DNA of 39,187 nucleotides from Chitinophaga pinensis (GCA_945897885.1 CAMDGU010000028.1:1-39187); one strand, 5' to 3'; positions 1 to 8,125 are shown, counted from the stretch's first letter. Notes: a model not told the origin generated them from the sequence alone. Program-made: numbers and translations.

Positions 1-1
1 A

Positions 2-178
2 GCAGGAGCGAGCATTGAAAATAGCGTGATGATAGGTGATAATTATGAAGCTGATATTTTAGGGGCTTATAATTTGGGAATTAAATGTGTTTTTTATAAT
101 CCCGATTCGGTGAAAATTGAAAATATGCCGGAGGATATTGTTGTGATAAAGGATTTGATAGAAATGTTGGAATTTTAA
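2..178 (+). CDS. HAD-family hydrolase, C-terminal fragment (window edge)
   Basis: The frame is open from base 2 to a TAA at 176-178 and encodes the last 58 residues of a protein whose start lies outside the window. The segment contains a VMIGDNYEADILGA stretch, which is HAD motif IV (G-D-x3-x-D) that binds Mg2+ in haloacid-dehalogenase-type phosphatases. It is followed by the usual GIKCVFYN strand and a short C-terminal helix. This tail resembles YjjG/pyrimidine-nucleotidase-like HAD phosphatases. The substrate cannot be told from the tail. It converges on the duplicated SGNH fragment only 6 bp downstream. Confidence 0.8.
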   Translation, partial: AGASIENSVMIGDNYEADILGAYNLGIKCVFYNPDSVKIENMPEDIVVIKDLIEMLEF

Positions 179-184
179 ACCTTT

Positions 185-589
185 TTAAATCGCCCCAATC
201 TCTCTCAAATACTCCTGATATTCATCCCTCAAGGTGTTGTAAAGCATTTCGCTAACGTAGCGGGCTCCTTCAGTGCTAAAGTGGGTAAAATCTTTGGCAG
301 CTAATTTATTGCTAACCCAACTGCTCATACTGTTTTGGCCACCCATAGCAATGTACAAATCCCAAAAAGCACACCCATTGTCAAAAGCAGCTTTTTTCAT
401 GGCATCGCGAATAAGGGGAACGTTTGGATAGGATTCATAACCTGAAGCAGTTTTGCGGCTCATATCGGATGGGCCAATGATAAGGATAGATGCATTGGGC
501 GATGCTGCTTTAATTGCTGCTACCTCTTTTCCAAAAGCTTTGGCATACCAGTCGTAATTGGTTTTTCCCTTATCGGTCGGTGTCTTCAC
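185..589 (-). pseudogene. Truncated duplicate of the SGNH hydrolase C-terminus
   Basis: This open frame encodes about 126 residues nearly identical to the C-terminus of the full SGNH hydrolase at 1203-2795, starting at the KTNYDWYAK segment. The first residues before that point (MKTPTDKG) are unrelated and come from the cassette side. It keeps the D-x-x-H block V (DFTHFSTEG) but lacks the GDS nucleophile block, so it cannot be an active hydrolase. I count 7 mismatches over 378 bp against the intact copy, with no indels. Most likely it is the displaced original 3' end of the gene, or a tandem duplicate, and not an expressed protein. Confidence 0.85.
189..566. repeat. 378-bp direct repeat, copy A
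   Basis: Bases 189-566 align without gaps to 1210-1587 at a constant offset of 1021 and about 98% identity (7 mismatches by eye). Homology stops abruptly at both ends. Copy A is the 3' end of an SGNH hydrolase gene in the same orientation as the intact gene. Confidence 0.93.
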
Positions 590-643
590 CGAACAAAACC
601 ACCCATCCTATATTTTTTTAAAACAACCTAATCATTGATTTTG

Positions 644-651
644 TAAATTTG
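644..651 (+). promoter_or_regulatory. Candidate -7 box for the toxin-antitoxin operon
   Basis: TAAATTTG matches the Bacteroidota -7 consensus TAnnTTTG and lies 33 bp before the antitoxin ATG. I see no clear TTTG at -33, so this is only a candidate. Confidence 0.4.
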
Positions 652-683
652 TGGCAGTTAATCCTTTTAAACACTAAAAAATT

Positions 684-905
684 ATGACCACCGAAAATAT
701 AATTATCGCTTACCCCACCACTACCGAGCAAGTAAATGCACTAAAGGCTGTGGTGAAAGCTCTTAAAATTAAATTTAAAGAAACGAAACTGGAAAAACCC
801 TATAATCCAGAGTTTGTAGCTAAAATTCAAAAAAGCCGACAAGATTATAAAGATGGAAAAGGAACGGTTATGACTGTAGAAGAACTTAATGAGTTATGGA
901 AATAG
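684..905 (+). CDS. Antitoxin of a YoeB-type toxin-antitoxin pair
   Basis: A 73-residue protein encoded directly upstream of a YoeB-like toxin. The N-terminal half (about 5-30) has alternating hydrophobic residues followed by a helix, and the C-terminal half is charged and ends in a VMTVEELNELWK helix, typical of the toxin-wrapping tail of antitoxins. It does not look like a classical YefM/Phd sequence. It resembles small Bacteroidota antitoxins annotated as DUF2683, a resemblance given from memory. Its last codons overlap the toxin start (TTATGGAAATAG), which is usual for translationally coupled TA operons. It is expected to neutralise the toxin and, with it, repress the operon. Confidence 0.75.
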   Translation: MTTENIIIAYPTTTEQVNALKAVVKALKIKFKETKLEKPYNPEFVAKIQKSRQDYKDGKGTVMTVEELNELWK

Positions 906-1153
906 TTTTTTTGCCTGATGCCAAGGATGATTTAAACTATTGGGTAAAGACGGGAAACAAGCAAATCATTAAGAAAATAGCTCAGCTTATAGAATCCATT
1001 AAAAAAACTCCTTTTGAGGGAATTGGTAAACCCGAGCCTCTTAAATTCTACCTCATAAATTCATGGTCACGCCGGATTAATCAGGAACATCGTCTTGTTT
1101 ATGAAATTCAAGACAATAAAATTTTAATCCATTCGGCAAAAGGTCATTATTAG
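896..1153 (+). CDS. yoeB: YoeB/Txe-family mRNA interferase toxin
   Basis: The 85 residues match the YoeB/Txe family along their full length: a TPFEGIGKPEPLK core, WSRRINQEHRLVYEI, and a C-terminal His-Tyr. The YoeB catalytic residues have clear equivalents: Glu47, Arg66, His84 and Tyr85 (E. coli Glu46, Arg65, His83, Tyr84). YoeB toxins bind the ribosomal A site and cleave mRNA during translation. Length and residues are intact, so the toxin should be active. The ATG overlaps the last codons of the antitoxin. It converges on the SGNH hydrolase gene 49 bp downstream. Confidence 0.92.
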   Translation: MEIVFLPDAKDDLNYWVKTGNKQIIKKIAQLIESIKKTPFEGIGKPEPLKFYLINSWSRRINQEHRLVYEIQDNKILIHSAKGHY

Positions 1154-1202
1154 TTTTGATATTTTTTTCGTCTTGCAGTAACTTCGTCGACCGATAAACA
1201 GC

Positions 1203-2795
1203 TTACTGCATCGCTCCAATCTCTCTCAAATACTCCTGATATTCATCCATCAAGGTGTTGTAAAGCATTTCGCTAACGTAGCGGGCTCCTTCAGTGCTAA
1301 AGTGGGTAAAATCTTTGGCAGCTAATTTATTGCTAACCCAACTGCTCATACTGTTTTGGCCACCCATAGCAGTGTACAAATCCCAAAAAGCACACCCATT
1401 GTCAAAAGCAGCTTTTTTCATGGCATCGCGAATAAGGGTAACGTTTGGATAGGATTCATAACCTGAAGCAGTTTTACGGCTCATATCGGATGGGCCAATG
1501 ATAAGGATAGATGCATTGGGCGATGCTGCTTTAATTGCTGCTACTTGTTTTCCAAAAGCTTTGGCATACCAGTCGTAATTGGTTTTTGGGTCGGGCACCA
1601 AATTAATACCATATTGCAATACAATAAGTTTTACATTCATTTGGCTGTAAAGCTGTGAAAGCATTGGAATATTAATGGCATCAAATCCCAAAGCAGAACT
1701 TCCCCGCATCGGGAAATTATCTACGGCTATTCCTGTATTTCCATCTAAAGCAACCCCATATAAGAAAGGGCTTTTGCCAGTAAAATTTAGATTAACTCCG
1801 GTTGTAACATCACCAAGGTTAAACGTTTTTGCTGCGGCAGATGTGGCCGGCAGAAATTCATTTATTTCAAGGCCATCATTTACTTTTAATTTAAAATTAA
1901 AGGCTTCATCAGCCGAATAAAGTAAGGTTAGTTTATTGTATTGTCTAACTCTGGGATAACTTCCGGTAGCATTTAATAATCGTATCCAGGCACCTCCTGA
2001 CATTTTTAGAGGAGATGATTTTGTGGTATTGCTATCGTAGAAAAATTTATTGGAATCTATTTCATAGTATACACTATCGTTAGCCGAAACCATTTTTTTC
2101 TTTAAGAATTTTTTAATGGATTCTTTCTTTTCTCCTCCATCAGTTTTAATAGCTACACCACCGGCATAGCGATAAGAAGATGCACCAATCCCGTAATAGC
2201 CGTTGGCTAGTTTTTGAGTTTTCCCATAAATGGCATATTTCACCCAATTGTTGCTTTCGCTTTGTCGAACAGAAATACGCGAATTAGAAATATCATAAGG
2301 TAAAATTATACCAGGTCCCCAGCCACCAAATCGCAATTGCAATCGGTTTCTTAGGTAATCACTTATTCTATCACCTTCCAATTGCGAATCGCCATAATGA
2401 ATGATTCGAATATGGCTCGTTTGTTTTTCGAGTTCAGCCAAAGCTCTAAAAAAAGCAGACATGGCTGTGCGGGTATTATCAGGATATTGAATTTGCTTTT
2501 CTTCAGGTACTTCTATTTTCTCTTTTTTAATTTTTGCCAGAGTTTTGCTGTCAAGCGTTACCAAATTAGTATCTACTGTTTCAATATTTGCAATAACTTT
2601 TTTGGCATCTACCACCACAATAGCTTCTTTTTCAAATATTTTTTTTAAGGGAACAAAATCCAGAGAGTATTTTCCCAAAGCTATTTTTCCCGAAGGGAAA
2701 ATAACAACCACCATGGCCAGCAAAAGATTTAAAAGAATTAAAGCCCCAAAAATTTGAATGGGAGAAACTTTTGCATTTGCTTTTTCCTTTTCCAT
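1203..2795 (-). CDS. Membrane-anchored SGNH/GDSL hydrolase
   Basis: A 530-residue protein with one N-terminal transmembrane segment (about 14-34) and a large extracytoplasmic part. SGNH blocks are visible: block I IHYGDSQLEGDR (nucleophile Ser137), a QYGIN block III near residue 395, and block V DFTHF with Asp495 and His498. Such proteins in Bacteroidota are often encoded near O-acyltransferases and may handle acetyl groups on cell-surface glycans. Here the neighbour is a LysM/transglycosylase-like protein 6 bp upstream, so a cell-wall role is plausible but inferred. The last ~126 codons are duplicated beyond the TA cassette. It appears to be the last gene of tatA-gatA-LysM-SGNH. Confidence 0.8.
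   Translation of the reverse strand: MEKEKANAKVSPIQIFGALILLNLLLAMVVVIFPSGKIALGKYSLDFVPLKKIFEKEAIVVVDAKKVIANIETVDTNLVTLDSKTLAKIKKEKIEVPEEKQIQYPDNTRTAMSAFFRALAELEKQTSHIRIIHYGDSQLEGDRISDYLRNRLQLRFGGWGPGIILPYDISNSRISVRQSESNNWVKYAIYGKTQKLANGYYGIGASSYRYAGGVAIKTDGGEKKESIKKFLKKKMVSANDSVYYEIDSNKFFYDSNTTKSSPLKMSGGAWIRLLNATGSYPRVRQYNKLTLLYSADEAFNFKLKVNDGLEINEFLPATSAAAKTFNLGDVTTGVNLNFTGKSPFLYGVALDGNTGIAVDNFPMRGSSALGFDAINIPMLSQLYSQMNVKLIVLQYGINLVPDPKTNYDWYAKAFGKQVAAIKAASPNASILIIGPSDMSRKTASGYESYPNVTLIRDAMKKAAFDNGCAFWDLYTAMGGQNSMSSWVSNKLAAKDFTHFSTEGARYVSEMLYNTLMDEYQEYLREIGAMQ
1210..1587. repeat. 378-bp direct repeat, copy B
   Basis: This is the partner of 189-566. Here the repeat is the native 3' end of the intact SGNH hydrolase gene. 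Beyond 1587 the sequence continues into the rest of that gene, while beyond 566 copy A turns into unrelated cassette-side sequence. Confidence 0.93.
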
Positions 2796-2801
2796 TAAGG
2801 T

Positions 2802-4049
2802 TTATCTGATCTTTTTGTATTTGCTAAGTTTAGATTTTGGGACGTAAATTTTTAATTTTTGTCCCGGCATAATGGTGTTTGATTTAAGCTTGTTCCATTT
2901 TTTTATTTCGGTAATGGTACAATCATATTTATCGGCAATTCTACCCAATCCATCCCCTCTTTTAACAGTATAGGTAAGCATTGCCAATCCTTTGGTACTT
3001 TCTATTTGAGGTTTTGGCTTTGGTTTGGTTTCGGGCTTTACATCGTCATCATCTCTCCCTGTTTGGGTTGAATCGCCGTCAGTGCTGTCAGAAGGCTGAG
3101 TTGGTTTGGGGCGATTGTCGGGTATGGTTACTAATCCCGGTTCTTTATCCTTAAATACGTATAAAGAATCTTGTAATTGATGAAAGATTTTGGTTTTATG
3201 AGATGGAATACTGATGTAGTATTTTTTTGGGGTGTATGGAATAATTGATTTTTTGAAAATTGGGTTGTAATCCTTTAAAAAATCCATATCAATGGCCATT
3301 ACTTTTTCAATTTGTTCAAAGGTGGTCCAATTTTTAATTGCGACAGTATCTGTTTGGATGGACTTAAATGCTTGTGCAGATAGTTTATGGTCTCTGAAAT
3401 GGGTAAACAAATAAAAGCTTGCAATAAATCGGGGAACCGTGTTTTGATATTCTTCGGGCAAGTAGCTGTGTATTTTCCAATACTCCAAATTTCCACCACT
3501 TTGACGAATGGCTTTGTTTACGTCTAAAGGTGAAGAAAAAAATGCAGCAATAGTTAGGTCCCAGTCTTCATATATTTTATAAAGGTCTTCAAAATATTTC
3601 GAAGCTGCCTCAGTTGATTTTATTGGGTCGCGGCGCTCATCTATGTATGAATTTATTTTTAAACCATAGGTTTTGGCCACATGGTATTTCAATTGCCAAA
3701 TTCCCGAGCCTCCATCGTTTGATACTTTTCTTGAATCCAATCCACTTAGCGCCACAGCTACAAAACGAAGTTCACCGGGAAGGCGGTTTTTCTTTAGTAT
3801 TTTTTCAATTTCGGGCAACTGATACAATCCTTTGCCCAATAAAGTATTGGTTTTAGAGTAATCGTTCTTTAAAAATTCATTGATATGCAGTTGAACATAT
3901 TGATTATACTCAATAGGAACGGTTGTTTTAATTTTTACAATTCTCTTGGCAATGGAATCGTAATCATCAAACAGATTATTGGTTTTTCCTTGCGAAATAA
4001 AGGGAATACAACCAAGGCTGAGAATGAGAAGTAGTATTTTAAATTTCAA
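2802..4049 (-). CDS. MltD-like transglycosylase-fold protein with LysM, probably catalytically dead
   Basis: The 415-residue protein has a signal peptide (about 1-21), a transglycosylase SLT-like domain (about 85-240), a Pro/Lys/Asp-rich linker (about 310-350) and a C-terminal LysM domain (360-404) that should bind peptidoglycan. Against the MltD pattern LPPELALLPIVESAFD it reads LPGELRFVAVALSGLD, so the catalytic Glu is replaced by Leu101. The later AYNSG motif is AFFSS. The structural GSGIWQL and YIDERRDP segments are kept. I infer a binding or scaffold protein, not an active lytic enzyme. It starts 27 bp after gatA and ends 6 bp before the SGNH gene. Confidence 0.85.
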   Translation of the reverse strand: MKFKILLLILSLGCIPFISQGKTNNLFDDYDSIAKRIVKIKTTVPIEYNQYVQLHINEFLKNDYSKTNTLLGKGLYQLPEIEKILKKNRLPGELRFVAVALSGLDSRKVSNDGGSGIWQLKYHVAKTYGLKINSYIDERRDPIKSTEAASKYFEDLYKIYEDWDLTIAAFFSSPLDVNKAIRQSGGNLEYWKIHSYLPEEYQNTVPRFIASFYLFTHFRDHKLSAQAFKSIQTDTVAIKNWTTFEQIEKVMAIDMDFLKDYNPIFKKSIIPYTPKKYYISIPSHKTKIFHQLQDSLYVFKDKEPGLVTIPDNRPKPTQPSDSTDGDSTQTGRDDDDVKPETKPKPKPQIESTKGLAMLTYTVKRGDGLGRIADKYDCTITEIKKWNKLKSNTIMPGQKLKIYVPKSKLSKYKKIR

Positions 4050-4076
4050 ATTATGGTTAATGGGTTTAGCAAGATA

Positions 4077-5507
4077 TTAATTTATCAATTCTGTAAGATA
4101 TTTAGCAAAATCCAACATCTCTTTTTCCTTAAATAAATCGGTCATTACCTGAACGCCTATTGGCATTCCATTATTATCTGTTCCAGCCGGAATATTAATA
4201 GCGGGATTGCCTGCCAACGGAGCTTGAACTGTAAAAATATCTGCAAGGTACATGGCAATTGGGTCGGTTATTTTACCACCTAATTCAAAGGCGGTAGTAG
4301 GAGTGGTTGGATTAATTACAAAATCATAATTGGCAAATAATGCTTTGGTTTGGTCACTTATTTCCCGTCTTACTTTTTGAGCTTTTGAATAATAAGCATC
4401 ATAGTAATCAGAACTCAAAACAAATGTTCCGGCCATAATACGGCGTTTTACTTCATCGCCAAATCCTTCACTTCTTGATTTTTTTATGGTTGATTCTAAA
4501 TCGGTGCTGTTTGGGCTTCGGTAACCATACAAAATTCCAGAATAGCGGCTAAGATTAGAGGATGCTTCAGCAGTAGTTAAAACATAATAACAAGGTACCA
4601 GATAATCTAACAAATCAAAACTTACAGGTTCAACAGTGTGGCCTTCGTTGCGCAGTTGTTCTACAATTTCTAAAGTTTTGTTTTTAATCTCAGGCTGCAC
4701 CCCGTCTGCATTCACATAATTTTCGAGATATGCAATTCTGGTTTTGGGTTTTATTGCTGAAAAGTTTGAATACGTTTCTATGGGTTTGTCGGAAGCGGTA
4801 GCGTCCATTCCGTCATCCCCTGAAATAATTTCCATCAACAAAGCCATATCTTGTATTGTTGAGGTAACGGGCCCTATTTGGTCAAACGATGAAGCATAAG
4901 GCAACAAACCATAACGGCTTATTCGCCCGTAAGTTGGTTTTATCCCAAAGTTCCCTGTAAAAGCGGCAGGCTGTCTTACCGACCCACCTGTATCAGAACC
5001 TAAAGTTGCGGTGCAAAGATTGGCTTGAACAGCTACTGCTGCTCCACCCGATGATCCTCCTGAAACTTTGGTATTATCTTGAGCATTAAGAACCGGGCCG
5101 TAAGCAGAGTTTTCGTTAGAAGCTCCCATGGCAAATTCGTCACAGTTTAATCGGCCAATGATTATTGCATCTTCAGCTAAAAGGCGTTCGGTAACTGTAG
5201 CTGAATATAAGGATTCAAACCCTTCTAAAATTTTGCTGGAGGCTGAAACTTTATGATTTTTATAGCAGATGTTGTCTTTGAGGCCAATGAACATTCCTGC
5301 CAGCTTACCAACTTTGTCTCCGCTATTTATCCGCAGGTCCAGCTCAGCAGCTTTTTGCAATGTTTCATCCTTGTATACTTCCAAAAAAGCATTGAGATGC
5401 CTATTGGCTTCAATATTTGACAAATAAAAACGTGCCAAATCGGTACAAGAATACTTGCCCGAAGCAACCTCAGGTTGTATAATGTTAAATCCTTTTGGGT
5501 AACTCAA
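4077..5507 (-). CDS. gatA: Asp/Glu-tRNA amidotransferase subunit A
   Basis: A 476-residue amidase-signature protein. The Ser-cisSer-Lys triad is present: Lys77 in GLKDN, cis-Ser152 in GGSSGG and nucleophile Ser176 in DTGGSVRQPA, with the same spacing as in bacterial GatA. GatA releases ammonia from glutamine for GatB, which converts Glu-tRNA(Gln) or Asp-tRNA(Asn) to the correct aminoacyl-tRNA. Length and the GatA-type N-terminus favour GatA over a general amidase. gatB and gatC are not in the window. It starts 7 bp after tatA, so the two are probably co-transcribed. Confidence 0.93.
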   Translation of the reverse strand: MSYPKGFNIIQPEVASGKYSCTDLARFYLSNIEANRHLNAFLEVYKDETLQKAAELDLRINSGDKVGKLAGMFIGLKDNICYKNHKVSASSKILEGFESLYSATVTERLLAEDAIIIGRLNCDEFAMGASNENSAYGPVLNAQDNTKVSGGSSGGAAVAVQANLCTATLGSDTGGSVRQPAAFTGNFGIKPTYGRISRYGLLPYASSFDQIGPVTSTIQDMALLMEIISGDDGMDATASDKPIETYSNFSAIKPKTRIAYLENYVNADGVQPEIKNKTLEIVEQLRNEGHTVEPVSFDLLDYLVPCYYVLTTAEASSNLSRYSGILYGYRSPNSTDLESTIKKSRSEGFGDEVKRRIMAGTFVLSSDYYDAYYSKAQKVRREISDQTKALFANYDFVINPTTPTTAFELGGKITDPIAMYLADIFTVQAPLAGNPAINIPAGTDNNGMPIGVQVMTDLFKEKEMLDFAKYLTELIN

Positions 5508-5514
5508 ATCCGAA

Positions 5515-5742
5515 CTATTTTTCGTCTGTAGGTTTTTTAATATCCTTTGGTTCTTCGTTCATGCCTTCACGTATTTTATCTTTCACATCGTTTTTGGCAT
5601 TGTTAAATTCACGAATACCTGAACCTAAACCACGCATAAGTTCCGGAATTTTTTTACCACCAAAAAGTAACAGAACTACGATAAAAATTAATATCCATTC
5701 CGACCCACCGGGCATTCCAAATAAAAGTGTTGAATTCATCAT
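5515..5742 (-). CDS. tatA: Sec-independent translocase subunit TatA, copy 1
   Basis: A 75-residue TatA/B protein: a short periplasmic N-terminus, one transmembrane helix (about 15-31), the Phe-Gly hinge ([11 protein letters not shown]), an amphipathic helix ([13 protein letters not shown]) and a charged tail. TatA multimers form the translocation pore for folded Tat substrates. Two start codons stand in tandem (ATGATG). The coding region is about 85% identical by eye to a second tatA at 8255-8458. It lies 7 bp upstream of gatA. Confidence 0.93.
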   Translation of the reverse strand: MMNSTLLFGMPGGSEWILIFIVVLLLFGGKKIPELMRGLGSGIREFNNAKNDVKDKIREGMNEEPKDIKKPTDEK

Positions 5743-5752
5743 GATTTTTTTG

Positions 5753-5760
5753 CAAAATTA
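5753..5760 (-). promoter_or_regulatory. Candidate -7 box for the tatA-gatA operon
   Basis: On the minus strand this reads TAATTTTG, matching TAnnTTTG, 10 bp before the tatA ATG. If used, the transcript would be leaderless or nearly so. No convincing -33 element is seen. Confidence 0.35.
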
Positions 5761-5915
5761 AACTTTTTCACTCACGAAATATATGCTTTTATGCCTTAAG
5801 AAATAAGGATGTTTAAGTTTGGCTATTCTTAGACCACAGAATTGATAGCAAGATACTAAATTCATAATCTTAATATGAAACAAAACTCCTACCATGATAT
5901 AAAAAAATTGAAAAT

Positions 5916-6503
5916 TTAGTGAAATTGAAAACCAACAAGAAATTCAATTCGATGATTAATGTACCAATCACTTAATCCTATTTTATTGTAATTGTAGGTA
6001 TAGCGAGATATTCCATACCCATATGATAAACTGCACAGGATGTCGTTTTTTTTGAGCTTAATTTTTTCACCAAAGCCTACTCGGTATCCAATTGGCTTAT
6101 TTTGGCCTCCCCATTTTTTATGTTCAATGAGAGTTTGAAGGTCAGAAAAAATATAGGTCTGAGTATGTTTTCTGAATGGAATGTATGAAAACCTAAGAAA
6201 AATAGGGTAACTTAAATAAGGATAATAATAAATATAACCTTGTTTTGGACGTGTTTCCATTATACCTGTTCCAATACCGAAATAGAATCTCTTATTATAA
6301 AGTGAATAACCTTTATTAAATCTTAAAGCCATTGAATTTATATTAAATCTAGCTTTAGATATTGCAAATTCCATTTGCCAAGATGACTCTATTTTTGAAG
6401 AAATCCTAAAAGTTGAATCATGAGTTTTTGTTGATGAAGCTAAAGTGTTATAACCTGCGAAGAACGTAATATAGGCTATAATATATTTCAATATTTTAAC
6501 CAT
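5916..6503 (-). CDS. Exported protein, probable outer-membrane beta-barrel; function unknown
   Basis: I do not recognise a family. The 195 residues begin with a likely signal peptide (about 1-22, ending near LASS) and continue with many short aromatic amphipathic stretches (YFGIGTGIM, YPYLSYPIFLRFSYIPF, SLSYGYGISRYTY). The sequence ends in FLVGFQFH, similar to the C-terminal beta-signal of outer-membrane proteins. A small 8-stranded barrel is a reasonable guess. Its start overlaps the end of the upstream gene by 16 bp, so the two are translationally coupled. It belongs to the AT-rich island between the two tatA genes. Confidence 0.55.
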   Translation of the reverse strand: MVKILKYIIAYITFFAGYNTLASSTKTHDSTFRISSKIESSWQMEFAISKARFNINSMALRFNKGYSLYNKRFYFGIGTGIMETRPKQGYIYYYPYLSYPIFLRFSYIPFRKHTQTYIFSDLQTLIEHKKWGGQNKPIGYRVGFGEKIKLKKNDILCSLSYGYGISRYTYNYNKIGLSDWYINHRIEFLVGFQFH

Positions 6504-7150
6504 ATGTTGGGATTGGTTTCGGAAGGATAAACTTTTTTAATAAGCTTCTTTTCTTTAGTTGCCCTAGAATGAACAAGAAGGTTAATGAAAATATAACAGT
6601 ATGAAGGTGCACTGGCAGTTAAAATATGTTGCTGAAACTTGGGAACGGAATCAAATTTTTCAAACTCCTTGTAAGTTTGGGTAAGTGAGTTATAACATTC
6701 ATAAGTTTCTAATTCGTATTTACCCGCTGAATCTTCTAATGTTATAAGCCTCCGCCATTTTGGTTTGATTCCAAAACCAGCAATATTATCTATACCTTCA
6801 ATTATTCTATGTTCTTCTTTTAAAGGTAGTTGCCATCTGCTTTCTATAAGTTCCACTGAATAATATTCTTTCTTATTAAGTGGTTGTAATCCTAAAACTA
6901 CTTTTGCAAAACCAAATGAATCTGTCCAAATTGTATCAATAATACTGCTTGAGGTGATAATTTTGTCTTCCACACTATTTAATTTAAGAAGTACAATACA
7001 TGGGTTTACTTTAAGTTTTTGAATTCCTGAATTAATAGAGACATTTAAAGTAGTAATGAATGATTCCTTGCAGCCATGAATAAATTGTAAAATAATACAC
7101 AAGCATAATAGACAAACTTTAAAACCAAGTGCTTTTCTATAATTTAACAT
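6488..7150 (-). CDS. Hypothetical exported lipoprotein-like protein
   Basis: The 220-residue protein is not recognised. Residues about 8-26 form a hydrophobic signal peptide ending in FIHGC-K, so Cys27 may be lipidated, although His at -2 is atypical for a lipobox. The mature part has a beta-rich pattern (TLNVSINSGIQ, FGFAKVVLGLQ), possibly a small Ig-like or carboxypeptidase-regulatory-like fold. It lies 27 bp after the Cys-rich gene and overlaps the next gene by 16 bp, so the three genes look like one transcript. Confidence 0.5.
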   Translation of the reverse strand: MLNYRKALGFKVCLLCLCIILQFIHGCKESFITTLNVSINSGIQKLKVNPCIVLLKLNSVEDKIITSSSIIDTIWTDSFGFAKVVLGLQPLNKKEYYSVELIESRWQLPLKEEHRIIEGIDNIAGFGIKPKWRRLITLEDSAGKYELETYECYNSLTQTYKEFEKFDSVPKFQQHILTASAPSYCYIFINLLVHSRATKEKKLIKKVYPSETNPNIWLKY

Positions 7151-7177
7151 AACTTTTTGATATTAAGGATTAGCAGA

Positions 7178-7996
7178 TTAATCAAAAAAACCTAAAGTGA
7201 TTTCCATTTCACCATCAAGTTGGAAAGTTTTTGTAAAACCATTTCTTCCCCTTCCGTTTATAGTTTTAGTAGTTGCTATCCATCCATTAGACGTTGGGCT
7301 AATTCCAGGTGCCTTTATTTTTAATATTTCAGTATTTATTCCTCCTACAACACCAGAAGTCCAAGCTTTTTGACGGGCTCTTTCTCTTAATTCAGTGTTG
7401 GTGCTTGATGGGATAATTCCGTCAATATCATGTATGCTATGGTCTTTGTGTCCAATACCTCCATCGTACTCATAAAGAATTAAATATACATTTTCCGCCA
7501 AGTGATTATAATTTTGAAATATAAGCCTATCGGCATTCTTAAATTTATTTTCTATTCCTCTATTACATGAGGAGTTGCCATTGCTTTTTGTTTTAAATCT
7601 TTTAATATCACAGTTGGCACCCCAAGCAGATGCGTCCCATGAGGCTTCCATTCTTCTGCAAGGTCCGTCATCCAAGTTAAGCAGGTCTACCTTTTTATGA
7701 GGATTTCCTCTTGATGAAACAGTTGAAGCATCAATTATAGCATAGGCCGCTAATATATCGTACTTAAATTGTAAATGTTTTTCTTGAAAATCTTCAGTTG
7801 GATGTGAACTTGAGTTCTTATCAAGAACATCCTTAACCGATTTGAGATCTACAATAAATAGCTCCTTTCTTCCAGAAATTTTACCGTTCACAGTATTATT
7901 TGATGAGCAATCAGCGCAATTCGTGGAATCTTCTCCGTACTCTTCTTCGCATACACCATAACCATCACAAGGCTCTGAAGAACTAGACCCTCCCAT
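7178..7996 (-). CDS. Cys-rich hypothetical protein, apparently missing its N-terminus
   Basis: From the only in-frame ATG the protein has 272 residues. The N-terminal 35 residues hold a C-DGYGVC-EEEYGEDSTNC-ADC pattern, like Cys/acidic repeats of secreted proteins of the CGDGxC...GEDxxNCPxDC kind. The rest, including WDASAWGANCDIKRF, is not recognised. There is no signal peptide, which is odd for such a Cys pattern. The same frame stays open for 19 codons upstream (another Cys and a glycine run) back to a TAA, with no usable start. The gene may therefore have lost its original 5' end by deletion or frameshift. Confidence 0.5.
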   Translation of the reverse strand: MGGSSSSEPCDGYGVCEEEYGEDSTNCADCSSNNTVNGKISGRKELFIVDLKSVKDVLDKNSSSHPTEDFQEKHLQFKYDILAAYAIIDASTVSSRGNPHKKVDLLNLDDGPCRRMEASWDASAWGANCDIKRFKTKSNGNSSCNRGIENKFKNADRLIFQNYNHLAENVYLILYEYDGGIGHKDHSIHDIDGIIPSSTNTELRERARQKAWTSGVVGGINTEILKIKAPGISPTSNGWIATTKTINGRGRNGFTKTFQLDGEMEITLGFFD

Positions 7997-8125
7997 ACCA
8001 AATCCATCTACACATAAGTCATAGACACTGACTACCCATACATAACAACATTAACCTGAAGATTTTTTAAATCAATCAATTTTAATTGAAATTGTTGAAT
8101 TAGTTTTCAGAATTCCAGATTTACG

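Larger units (their letters stand above)
570..1197. mobile_element. Candidate mobile toxin-antitoxin cassette with 10-bp inverted ends
   Basis: The toxin-antitoxin pair lies between the two 378-bp direct repeats. Just outside the repeats are perfect inverted 10-mers: TTATCGGTCG at 570-579 and CGACCGATAA at 1188-1197. The segment encodes only the antitoxin and toxin, with no transposase or integrase. That it is mobile is my inference. The direct repeat could equally reflect recombination that brought in the TA genes together with a replacement 3' end of the SGNH gene. Confidence 0.5.

Noticed and set aside
1203-2795. Assignment of the SGNH protein as DltD/AlgX-type
   Set aside because: The SGNH blocks are visible, but no acyltransferase neighbour supports a specific role.
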